Shown: one piece after another, positions 53,909-61,982 of the stretch
Layout: each line of letters opens with the position of its first letter
How positions within the stretch are numbered: the first letter of the stretch is position 1
NCBI RefSeq assembly: GCF_003130405.1
Contig: NZ_QEAS01000001.1
Span: forward strand, 331,314-395,313
DNA length: 64,000 nt
Reading direction: 5' to 3'
Origin: Pararcticibacter amylolyticus
GTDB taxonomy: Bacteria > Bacteroidota > Bacteroidia > Sphingobacteriales > Sphingobacteriaceae
Program-made: the position numbers and the translations under genes
Notes under the pieces: model-generated
Told to the model about the DNA's origin: nothing
The model's database searches: none
Seen by the model: only the letters and a program-made list of their open reading frames with translations

Positions 53909-55366
53909 TTACTTTACGGGCATTTCTTCCAGGGCTATCTTTCGGATGCGGCGGTTCTCTCTGTCTCCAATGTAAAACGCACCCTCCTCCTCGTTGTAAG
54001 CAAGCCCGGTTGGCCTGTCGAATCTTGCGTCCTGTCGCAAATCCCCGTCAACATATCCCCAGGGATTAGGATTGATGCTCGAACTTCCTCTCCCGGCAAA
54101 TGTTGTCACACTTCCTTCAGGTGTCAGAATACGGATGGCATGGTTCATTTTGTCGGTAAAATAAAAATCATATTGATCCTGCTTTCCCTCCGCAACGTAA
54201 GCCGGATTTTTCACAAACGCGCCCTGATAGGGAGTATTAAGACGGACAGATGTACCTACCCCATCCGTATAACCCGAACTACTGAGCTTACCACATACAA
54301 GATAGGGCTGATTAAACCGCTTCTTTTCCCAGTTATAATCAATCCGAAGAATATAATGCTGGTTGATAACCACGATGTAAGCGTAGTTTCCTGTTGGATG
54401 AATGAATATTTTATATTCCCATCCTGGATCCTGAACAACAAACAATTTCTCAAAATCCTTGTCCCCAACTCCTCCTTCATTGAAATACTTATTCAAGTCA
54501 AACCGGAAGAACTCTCCTTTTGAATAACTATTAAAATACATCTCACCATTGACTGGATGGATAGATGCGCCATTACACTGTTTGTATTTTGTAAGGATCT
54601 CCCTGTCCTGCCAGTCTTTCTCACGTGATAAACGATAAGTTGCCCGGTCATCTTCATTACCCCTGTCTTCGGCAATGATCATATATTTACCATCAAGCGT
54701 AAAATCCACACTACGGGGACGATCGAAATCTGACCGCTTTTTAGTTATGGTGCTGTCTTGAAAGTTGATGAGGTAGAGTCCGTTATTACCATCAAAAGTT
54801 ACCCAAAGATGCTTCGGATTTTTAGGGTCAAACCTCATAAAGGAATCATTCCAGAATCCGCTCGCCATTTTATTTTGGTCTGGATCTTTGAATTTCCCGT
54901 CTTTCCAGGGTTCGTCCCCCCTGTCATTTCTGTATCCGGCAAGGGTTGATACTACCATCTTGCGCTGATACGCAAAATGCTCCTGTGCCTTACCAACAGC
55001 ATTTCCGTCACTTCCTACGCGCACTTCAATTTCGCCGCTGTATGCCTGCCTGGGCACAAAACAATAGATAGACTCGCCCTGCACGCCAATTACCACGGCC
55101 TTCTTTCCTCCAATAAATACAGACACGTCAGCCGGGTTATCTCCAAAATTTTGCCCGTAAATGACGAGACGTTGTCCCATTCCTCCTGTTTTAGGAAGAA
55201 AATCCGATACCACGACAGGCTTGGACGGGTCGAATGGCGCTGCTTCTTTAACGACAGTACCCTTGTCGTCTTTACAGCCCCCCATTCCTAAAATAAGTGC
55301 AATAAAAGCCGATAGTATCCAGCATACGAGCCGGCTATCGCTTCTTCTGATTTGTGTAGCGCTCAT
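53909..55366 (-). CDS. IPT/TIG and NHL-repeat lipoprotein, first gene of the SusCD operon
   Basis: The 485-residue protein has a lipoprotein signal (GMGGCK, Cys near residue 31). An IPT/TIG immunoglobulin-like domain follows at about 55-135 (FLPKTGGMGQRLVIYGQNFGDNPADVSVFIGG). A beta-propeller of NHL-type repeats fills the rest: VSTLAGYRNDRGD, VDFTLDGKYMIIAEDRGN, TFAGRGSSS and GLAYNEEEGAFYIGDRENRRIRKIAL. Such proteins occur beside SusCD pairs and are thought to bind ligand at the cell surface; enzymatic activity is not evident. It is the promoter-proximal gene, and gaps to the following genes are 11-26 bp. Confidence 0.87.
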   Translation of the reverse strand: MSATQIRRSDSRLVCWILSAFIALILGMGGCKDDKGTVVKEAAPFDPSKPVVVSDFLPKTGGMGQRLVIYGQNFGDNPADVSVFIGGKKAVVIGVQGESIYCFVPRQAYSGEIEVRVGSDGNAVGKAQEHFAYQRKMVVSTLAGYRNDRGDEPWKDGKFKDPDQNKMASGFWNDSFMRFDPKNPKHLWVTFDGNNGLYLINFQDSTITKKRSDFDRPRSVDFTLDGKYMIIAEDRGNEDDRATYRLSREKDWQDREILTKYKQCNGASIHPVNGEMYFNSYSKGEFFRFDLNKYFNEGGVGDKDFEKLFVVQDPGWEYKIFIHPTGNYAYIVVINQHYILRIDYNWEKKRFNQPYLVCGKLSSSGYTDGVGTSVRLNTPYQGAFVKNPAYVAEGKQDQYDFYFTDKMNHAIRILTPEGSVTTFAGRGSSSINPNPWGYVDGDLRQDARFDRPTGLAYNEEEGAFYIGDRENRRIRKIALEEMPVK

Positions 55367-56065
55367 AAAATTTTATGGTTAAAAATGTTCTCGAATGTTA
55401 TAATACTGCTGAAAGCTGAAGAGTAATCCTCCAGTCACAAGCAGCCTGGCAGGGAAGAGCTACGCAGGAGAGAGCCGGAGCCAACCCATAACATTTTGTT
55501 TCATAAAGGGAGAAGAAGGTAATCTGCGGAAAAGAGCAGAAACAGCCAAAACGACCTGATTAGTAAGTAAATTTTCCTTCATATAAAGACTATTTAGATT
55601 TCAAAATTCACTTCTTAAAAGTGAAAATCAGTTAGTTATTTAAAGATTCAAATAAAACGATTTAGTAAATGCGTGATAGTATCATTTTATCTCAATAGTT
55701 CAACAAATTGTCTCAGAGGCACTTTTTAATCGCCGGTTCGAATCCCATTAGACCGCCCTGCTCCTTCAAGATCCGCGATTATCCAGTACCGCTTTCCTGA
55801 TGAGGATAATACCATTCTCTAACACAATAGAGTCTGGTCTAGCCCTTTGCCCGTTTCAACATCACCGGGGATCGCATTTTTAATATAAACTCACGAACAT
55901 TAATCACACATTATTTACTACATTTACCACAACGAACATCAATAAATTACTACGTAATCACCTTGTACGCCGGCAATAAACACAACTAGGCAACCCTCAG
56001 GAAAGCTGACAGCACTTAAGGTTTTAAATAGGCAGTGAAAGTAAACACCGAATTGATCAAAATAT
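55367..56065. other. Long non-coding stretch at the start of the accessory region
   Basis: A 699-bp stretch with no convincing gene. The left part is the 5' leader of the SusCD operon (no clear TAnnTTTG box). At 55607-55625 a 7-bp stem TTCACTT/AAGTGAA with a 5-nt loop is visible. A tRNA-like fragment lies at about 55690-55760. The right part leads to the aldo/keto reductase and is AT-rich. Confidence 0.5.
55690..55760 (+). other. Degenerate tRNA-like fragment
   Basis: GGTTCGAATCC at 55735-55745 is a textbook T-arm core. It is preceded by ACTTTTTAATCGCC, which resembles a lysine anticodon loop region, and by CTCAATAGTTCAAC, which resembles a D-arm. The stems do not pair well (T-stem 2 of 5, anticodon stem 3 of 5), no acceptor stem closes, and no CCA follows, so it is not a functional tRNA. 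It could be a decayed tRNA or an integration-site remnant. Confidence 0.3.
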
Positions 56066-57013
56066 ATGGATACCAAGAATCAAGAAAACCAAATTAAACG
56101 CCGAGATTTTTTACAAAAAAGCGCAGTACTTGCAACTTCTGCAATGTTTCTCCCCTTTTTGGGTAATAAAGCATACAGTGCTTCAAATTCTATAAAAACC
56201 AATAGCTCAATTCCAACCGTTAAACTAAACAACGGTTTACTTATGCCAATTCTTGGCTTTGGCACGTATTCATTGAGAGATGATGTATGTCAACGGTCTG
56301 TGGCTGAAGCTATTTCTGTAGGGTATCGTCTTTTCGATACAGCAACCAGATACGGAAACGAAGCATTCGTTGGGGCAGGGATTAAACAAAGCGGTATAAA
56401 AAGAGAAGAGCTTTTTATAACTTCAAAAATTTGGGTAGATGATTCTGGGTATGAAAAGGCAAAAATGGCTTTTGAAACCTCTTTAAAAAAACTGGGCACA
56501 GATTATTTAGATTTATACCTGATTCATCGGCCAAGAGGAGATTTCAAAGGTTCGTGGAGAATGATGGAAGAGCTTTACAAAGAAGGCAGAATAAAAGCTA
56601 TCGGAATAAGTAATTTTACCCCAGCTCAATATGACGACTTAATGTCAGTGGCTAAAATTAAACCCGCAGTAAATCAAATTGAGACTCATGCCTTCTTTCA
56701 TGAGATGGACTCATATAATGATCTGAAGAAAAACGGAGTACAAATGGAAGCTTGGGCACCATTTGCAGAAGGTAGAAACGGACTTTTTACTAATCAAACT
56801 TTGGCTGATATTGGGAAAAGACACAATAAAAGCAATGCTCAGGTAAGTTTAAGGTGGCATTACCAACGTGGTGTAGTTGCTATACCCAGAACTGTTCAAA
56901 GAGCACACATGATTGAGAATTTAAACATTTTCGACTTTAAGCTTAGTAATTCTGAAATGAAAGCAATTTCAGCTTTGGATCTAAATATCTCACAATTTCC
57001 AGAGTGGACATAA
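56066..57013 (+). CDS. Tat-exported aldo/keto reductase
   Basis: A 315-residue protein with a twin-arginine signal (KRRDFLQKS then a hydrophobic stretch to about residue 40) and an AKR TIM barrel. The catalytic tetrad is visible: D in RLFDTATRYGNE, Y in the same block, K in FITSKIWV, and H in YLIHRPRG. The C-terminal NADPH loop is AIPRTVQRAHMIENL, and the pattern fits the 2,5-diketo-gluconate reductase-like AKR group. Export of an NADPH-dependent enzyme in folded form would explain the Tat signal. The gene is visibly more AT-rich than the core genes to its left and stands alone. Confidence 0.9.
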   Translation: MDTKNQENQIKRRDFLQKSAVLATSAMFLPFLGNKAYSASNSIKTNSSIPTVKLNNGLLMPILGFGTYSLRDDVCQRSVAEAISVGYRLFDTATRYGNEAFVGAGIKQSGIKREELFITSKIWVDDSGYEKAKMAFETSLKKLGTDYLDLYLIHRPRGDFKGSWRMMEELYKEGRIKAIGISNFTPAQYDDLMSVAKIKPAVNQIETHAFFHEMDSYNDLKKNGVQMEAWAPFAEGRNGLFTNQTLADIGKRHNKSNAQVSLRWHYQRGVVAIPRTVQRAHMIENLNIFDFKLSNSEMKAISALDLNISQFPEWT

Positions 57014-57508
57014 CACGGGCGCTGTTCTTTTACTTGCCTTATCTTTCTTAAGAAAGAACTGAAACTGAATTATCTTGATATGAAAATAAAATAGCCTCTA
57101 AATTATTCATTTAGAGGCTATTTTATTTTTGTTACCCTTAATGTCGGGATGGCAGGATGCATCTCCGACGCTCTAAATCATTGATTTACAATGCCGTTCT
57201 TCTTGACTCAGGAATGAGGGTGTGAATTAGGGCATTTTTTGAAAAACTTCTGAATGAACTATTGACGCACTCGCAGCTCTTAATTTGCGTTCGGCGCTTA
57301 TCAAAAATAAGGATTAAAAAACATAGTAACAAACAGCTATTCTGTAAAATATCTCCCCCTTTGTAACAGAAAACGCGGTTCAGTGGTCACAATAGTAACC
57401 AGCGTTCAAGCGGTATTGTAAAAATTCGTAATTTTCACTTTCCTAACTAAGACCCTGTCCTTTAAATGAGTTTGAATATATGTATAACCCGCACTGGCAA
57501 GAACGGAG
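57014..57508. other. Non-coding stretch between aldo/keto reductase and pseudogene
   Basis: A 495-bp stretch with the terminator described separately and a 15-bp inverted repeat TAAATCA-T-TGATTTA (57174-57188). No ORF of substance, no clear RNA and no recognisable insertion-sequence end. It looks like rearranged or decayed sequence. Confidence 0.45.
57083..57129 (+). terminator. Terminator after the aldo/keto reductase
   Basis: A 21-bp perfect stem (57083-57103 with 57109-57129, centred on ATAGCCTCTAAAT) with a 5-nt loop TATTC and a T-rich end. It lies about 70 bp after the stop codon. Confidence 0.85.
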
Positions 57509-57823
57509 ATGAAAAGAAGCACAGATATAGAAGCGAAGCTTCACGAAGTTCTTTCTCTAAGCTATTAAACAGAAGTCGTAGAATTTAAAGAAGCAAAAAA
57601 CACCTACGACTTTGATAGACTGGGCAAATACTTCTCAACTCTTTGTAACGAGGCTAATCTAAAAAGACAGACTGCAGGCTGGCTTGTGTTGGGCGTTAAG
57701 GACAAGAGTATAGTTGGTACTACTTTCAGAAGTAATCCTGTGGGAATGCATAGTCTTAAAGCAGAAATCGCGGATCATACAACTGGACGCTTAAAATCTT
57801 ACCAATTGGTAAGATTTGCTTAA
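57509..57823 (+). pseudogene. AlbA_2-domain protein, N-terminal remnant with nonsense mutation
   Basis: Read from ATG 57509, the frame gives KLHEVLSLSY, then TAA (57566-57568), then TEVVEFKEAKNTYDFDRLGKY, NEANLKRQTAGWLVLGVKD and IVGTTFR, ending at TAA 57821. The blocks VEFKEAK, YFSTLCNEANL and GWLVLGV are the AlbA_2 (schlafen-type AAA_4-associated DNA-binding) N-terminal domain. The internal TAA stands where the family usually has a glutamate codon, so a single GAA-to-TAA change is enough to explain it. Similarity stops after TTGRLKS, exactly where the 24-bp palindrome begins, and the rest of the gene is missing. Such proteins often accompany restriction and mobile loci. Confidence 0.7.
57794..57817. 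promoter_or_regulatory. Perfect 24-bp palindrome, candidate operator
   Basis: AAATCTTACCAATTGGTAAGATTT is perfectly self-complementary over 24 bp (core TTACCAATTGGTAA). A second half-site TTACCAAT lies at 57843-57850, between it and the first gene of the restriction-like module (57865). No repressor gene is adjacent in the window. Confidence 0.5.
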
Positions 57824-57864
57824 AACCTTTTTAATACGTACTTTACCAATCCCTCCTAATTCAC

Positions 57865-58548
57865 ATGATGAGTCAAAAATTACCACCTGAGGCAGGCAAA
57901 ATGACTTCGTTTCAGGTATTTCGCGATCAATTAGTTATCGATAAAGCTATTCAGTTAGATATCGAAGGAAAGTACAGTACGCCAGAACAGATTCGGGCGG
58001 TGAAGAACGATATTTTCCAGGAGTTGATCAGTAATGAAAAGTTCCACTTTCACTCCAGCAAGTCGGAAATTACTTCTGAGCTGATGTATTCAGATGCCAA
58101 CCTCTCTTACTTCAAAGTAGGGGTAAAAAGGAACCTGAAAAACATTAGCAAAGGTTTTTCGGAAGACGCAAAAGAAAGCTCCCCCAACATCATTGTCGTT
58201 ATTAATAACGAGCCGAACGTCCAGAAAATAGCAATACAGACGAATACGAATGCATTCAAGAGCAGTAATATCGTAAGCCATTTCAATGAGGAAACGATTG
58301 ATCGCAAGCTGAAATCTAAGAAACTGTCCTTTTTCGTTGAACCGATGTTCGACAAGCAGGAGTTCTGGAACATGGTGGAGAAATATCAGAAGCGCATTAA
58401 AAAAGTCACTTTCGATTTGATTTCTCCTAATCGGCCTGAAGTTTCTAAGAATCTTACTGTAGATTTGAACCTTAAACAGCTTTACGAAGACACCGGTACG
58501 CTAAAAACCGAGTTGGAGTTGGGTACTAATGAAGGCAAGGGAATTTAG
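57865..58548 (+). CDS. Unrecognised 227-residue protein of the restriction-like module
   Basis: No signal peptide or membrane helix, so the protein is probably cytoplasmic. It has a mixed alpha/beta composition with blocks such as FQVFRDQLVIDKAIQLDIEG, PNIIVVINNEPNVQKIAIQTN, FFVEPMFDKQEFWNMVEKYQKRI and KKVTFDLISPN. I recognise no named domain, and it is not an obvious nuclease, methylase or helicase. It precedes the PLD-helicase by 77 bp in the same direction, so it is likely part of the same transcript. A reading-frame change near its end would fuse it to the 30-codon frame at 58529-58621; this cannot be settled from the sequence alone. Confidence 0.75.
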   Translation: MMSQKLPPEAGKMTSFQVFRDQLVIDKAIQLDIEGKYSTPEQIRAVKNDIFQELISNEKFHFHSSKSEITSELMYSDANLSYFKVGVKRNLKNISKGFSEDAKESSPNIIVVINNEPNVQKIAIQTNTNAFKSSNIVSHFNEETIDRKLKSKKLSFFVEPMFDKQEFWNMVEKYQKRIKKVTFDLISPNRPEVSKNLTVDLNLKQLYEDTGTLKTELELGTNEGKGI

Positions 58549-58621
58549 CGTAGGGGAACAGTTATTAAAGTCTAATGATTGGGATACTCTGAATGAAGCG
58601 TTTAAAGATATTTTGATATAG
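58529..58621 (+). CDS. Possible 30-codon ORF overlapping the preceding gene
   Basis: In the +1 frame an ATG at 58529 opens MKAREFSVGEQLLKSNDW and continues to a TAG at 58619-58621, 4 bp before the helicase start. It overlaps the end of the 227-residue gene by 20 bp. The composition is protein-like, but it could instead be the displaced C-terminus of the 227-residue protein after a frameshift, or chance. Confidence 0.3.
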   Translation: MKAREFSVGEQLLKSNDWDTLNEAFKDILI

Positions 58622-58625
58622 ATAA

Positions 58626-61600
58626 ATGCCCAAAATCTACGATAATATAGAGCAACATCTCTCAAAAGGCCTAAATGAAACACTTGGTGTATCAACTAGA
58701 ACAGATTTATGTGTTGGATACTTTAACCTGAGAGGATGGACTCAAATTGGCGCTAACATAGATAATCTTTGTGGAGAACCGGTATTGGAGTCATCGGTAG
58801 AAGTTCACCGATGCTGCCGACTCTTAGTTGGAATGCAGAAAATGCCCTTAGATATTCTAAAGGAAAGCTTTAATCACGACGAGGATATCATTGACCAGGC
58901 TGCAGCTGTAAAACTGAAGCGAAAATTAGCTCTAGAGTTCAAAGAACAGTTAACAATTGGTACTCCTACTTCGGATGACGAAAGAGCCCTTCGGTTATTG
59001 AGTAAGCAGATGAAGGAAAAGAAGGTAGTTGTTAAGCTTCATTTGCGGTATCCACTACACGCAAAACTCTATCTATGCTACTTAAAAGATAGAGGCCGGA
59101 TCGAAGGATATGTAGGTAGCAGTAATTTAACTCTGGCCGGCCTCTCAAAACAAGGAGAGTTAAACGTAGACGTCGAGGAGCAAGATGCGGGAAAAAAACT
59201 TGTCAAATGGTTTGAAGACAGATGGCAAGACAGATGGTGTTTTGATATCACCGACGACTTAATAGATATAATAGATAATAGCTGGGCAGCAGATAAATTA
59301 TACAGCCCTTATCATATCTATCTAAAAATGGCATATCATTTAGCTAGGGAGGCGCGGGCAGGTATAAATGAGTTTAAACTACCTAAGATCTTCGAGAGGG
59401 ACCTACTAGAATTTCAGCAAAAAGCTGTGTTAGTTGCAGCGCATCATTTACATAAACGAAATGGTGTTATGATTGGCGATGTTGTGGGATTAGGAAAAAC
59501 CATCACAGCTACAGCCCTGGCTAAAATATTCAATGACGATTTCTTTTTGGAGATTCTCATTATATGCCCGAAGAACTTAGTCGAGATGTGGGAAGACTAT
59601 GCCCATAGGTATCAATTATCTGCGTTCAAAATAATTCCTCAGAGTCAAGTTCAAACAAAGCTGCCAATTTTGCGGCGTTATAGGCTGGTAATTATTGATG
59701 AAAGCCATAATTTAAGAAACGACCAGGGCAGCCGATACAGGGCAATCAAATCATATCTGGAGGAAAATGAAAGTAAGGTCATCTTACTTTCCGCAACACC
59801 TTATAACAAATCATACATAGACCTTTCAAGTCAACTGAGGTTATTTATTCCTGACGAACAAGATTTAGGTATTAGTCCAGAGAGATATTTAGAGTCAATT
59901 GGTGGCAAGGTTCAGTTCGAAGTGAAGCATTCGAGCTTTGTTCGGAGCATTAAAGCCTTTGAACATAGTCACTTCGCTGATGATTGGCGTGAATTGATGA
60001 GGTTGTTTTTGGTAAGAAGAACGCGCAGTTTCATTAAACAAAACTATGCGCAACTGGATGAGGATAAAGGAAGGCGTTACCTAACCTTTTCCGATGGAAG
60101 CCGCTCTTACTTCCCGGACAGGATACCCAGAAAAGTTGAATACAAGTTCGACCCGGAAGATCCTAAAGACCAATACGCAAAGCTGTATTCCCAGCAGGTA
60201 GTTGCAATAATCAATCAATTGAACGTTCCTCGCTATGGCCTGGGCAACTACTTAGAGGATAAGCCGATTGTTAAAGCAACAAAAGAAGAAGAGAATATTA
60301 TTACTAATCTAAGCAGAGCCGGCAAGCGGTTAATGGGTTTCTGCCGCACTAATCTCTTCAAAAGATTAGAAAGTAGCGGTTATTCGTTTTTACTATCTCT
60401 AAGTAGGCATATTCTTAGGAACTACATCTTTATTTATGCAATTGAAAATAGACTCCCCCTGCCTATTGGCAAAAACGTTTCACATAATCTGGATGAATTT
60501 TTAGATGATGAAGATTTTGACAAGATAGACGGGGATGTATTTCTAAATCTAATTTTAAGCGAGGAAGTCTATTTATCCCAAGCGAAAAGAGTTTATAACT
60601 TATACTGTTCAGATAAATATAAAAAGAAGTTTGAATGGATTAAATCAGAGTTGTTCACTAAAGCTCTTCAAAAAAAATTAATTGAAGATAGTCGGGCAAT
60701 TATTGAAATATTAGAACTCGGCAAAGATTGGAATCCCGATGAGGATAAGCAATTGAATGCGCTTTATCATTTGGTGAATCATACCCACAAAGGCGAAAAG
60801 GTTCTGATTTTTACCCAATTCGCAGACACAGCACTTTATCTATTCCAGCAATTAAAAAATAGAAATATTGAGCAGATAGATTATGTTACTGGTGATGTAG
60901 AAAGCCCTACTGCTGTTGCCCACAGATTTAGCCCGGTAAGCAATAAAAAATCTTTAAAGCCTGGCGAAGAAATCAGAATATTGATTACTACTGACGTTTT
61001 AAGTGAGGGGCAAAACCTACAAGATTCACACATAATACTCAACTATGATCTGCCCTGGGCAATTATACGTCTAATACAGCGGGCAGGTAGGGTTGACCGG
61101 ATTGGGCAAAAAGCGGATAAAATATTCTGTTATTCCTTTCTGCCAGAAGATGGTATTGAACGAATTATTAACTTACGAAGAACCCTAACTAATCGAATTA
61201 GAGAGAATGCCGAAGTAGTGGGCTCTGACGAGACTTTTTTCGAAGGCGACCCGGTGAGTATGCACGACTTGTACAATGAAAGCTCGGGCATTTTAGAAGA
61301 AAGTGATGACGATACCGAAGTTGACTTGGCCTCATATGCTTACCAGATCTGGAAAAATGCCACTGATGCCGACCCCTCTTTAACTAAAATAATCCCCGAC
61401 TTACCAAATGTAGTGTATGCAACAAAAGAGAACGGAGAAGCGCCAGAAAAAGAAGGTGTAATAGTTTACAGTCGCACAGTAGAAGATAACGACGTTCTAG
61501 CTTGGCTTAACCCCAGAGGGGCTGTAATAACAAATTCTCAATTAGCAATCTTAAAAGCCAGCCAATGTAACGCTCATACTCAACCTCTGTATAAAATTGA

Positions 61601-61982
61601 TAGCCATCATGAATTAGTGGCCAGGGCTATAGAAGTTATACGTGAAGAAGAGAAAACCTCGGGCGGTACACTAGGTAAAAAGGCGGGTGTGAAATACAGG
61701 GTTTATATGAGGTTAGATAGATATGTCAAAGAATTTGAGGGCACAATATTCGTGACTGATGGATTGAAAAAAGCAATCGATGATATCTACAAATTTCCAC
61801 TAAAAGAATTTGCAAAAGACACTTTGAATAGGCAAATGAAATCTGGTATTGATGATAACGAATTAGCATCATTAGTAATATCATTAAGGGAAGATGATAA
61901 GCTTTGCCATGTAAATTATGAAGACCAGCCGCTCCGCGAACCTCAAATTATCTGTTCTCTGGGCTTAAAAACATTATCATAA
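58626..61982 (+). CDS. PLD-nuclease/SNF2-helicase fusion protein
   Basis: The 1118-residue protein joins two enzymatic modules. Residues about 15-215 are a phospholipase D-like domain with the H-x-K motif at H145-A-K147 and the partner block YVGSSNLTLAGL. A superfamily-2 SNF2/DEAD helicase follows: the Q-like FQQKAVLVAAHHL, Walker A GDVVGLGKT (K291), Walker B DESH (358-361), SATPYN, and later VLIFTQFADTALYLF, ITTDVLSEGQNLQ and QRAGRVDRIGQ (Q818-R822). A helical C-terminal domain of about 290 residues has no motif I know. Only one PLD motif is present, so a dimer may form the active site. The next gene, a DNA methyltransferase, starts directly after its stop. A role in DNA restriction is inferred. 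Confidence 0.9.
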   Translation: MPKIYDNIEQHLSKGLNETLGVSTRTDLCVGYFNLRGWTQIGANIDNLCGEPVLESSVEVHRCCRLLVGMQKMPLDILKESFNHDEDIIDQAAAVKLKRKLALEFKEQLTIGTPTSDDERALRLLSKQMKEKKVVVKLHLRYPLHAKLYLCYLKDRGRIEGYVGSSNLTLAGLSKQGELNVDVEEQDAGKKLVKWFEDRWQDRWCFDITDDLIDIIDNSWAADKLYSPYHIYLKMAYHLAREARAGINEFKLPKIFERDLLEFQQKAVLVAAHHLHKRNGVMIGDVVGLGKTITATALAKIFNDDFFLEILIICPKNLVEMWEDYAHRYQLSAFKIIPQSQVQTKLPILRRYRLVIIDESHNLRNDQGSRYRAIKSYLEENESKVILLSATPYNKSYIDLSSQLRLFIPDEQDLGISPERYLESIGGKVQFEVKHSSFVRSIKAFEHSHFADDWRELMRLFLVRRTRSFIKQNYAQLDEDKGRRYLTFSDGSRSYFPDRIPRKVEYKFDPEDPKDQYAKLYSQQVVAIINQLNVPRYGLGNYLEDKPIVKATKEEENIITNLSRAGKRLMGFCRTNLFKRLESSGYSFLLSLSRHILRNYIFIYAIENRLPLPIGKNVSHNLDEFLDDEDFDKIDGDVFLNLILSEEVYLSQAKRVYNLYCSDKYKKKFEWIKSELFTKALQKKLIEDSRAIIEILELGKDWNPDEDKQLNALYHLVNHTHKGEKVLIFTQFADTALYLFQQLKNRNIEQIDYVTGDVESPTAVAHRFSPVSNKKSLKPGEEIRILITTDVLSEGQNLQDSHIILNYDLPWAIIRLIQRAGRVDRIGQKADKIFCYSFLPEDGIERIINLRRTLTNRIRENAEVVGSDETFFEGDPVSMHDLYNESSGILEESDDDTEVDLASYAYQIWKNATDADPSLTKIIPDLPNVVYATKENGEAPEKEGVIVYSRTVEDNDVLAWLNPRGAVITNSQLAILKASQCNAHTQPLYKIDSHHELVARAIEVIREEEKTSGGTLGKKAGVKYRVYMRLDRYVKEFEGTIFVTDGLKKAIDDIYKFPLKEFAKDTLNRQMKSGIDDNELASLVISLREDDKLCHVNYEDQPLREPQIICSLGLKTLS

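Noticed and set aside
57374-57420. A stretch resembling tRNA D- and T-loops (GGTTCAGTGGT and GCGTTCAAGC)
   Set aside because: No stems pair, there is no anticodon loop between them, and the spacing is too short for a tRNA.
57014-57508. Possible insertion-sequence remnant
   Set aside because: No terminal inverted repeats, transposase fragment or target-site duplication could be seen.
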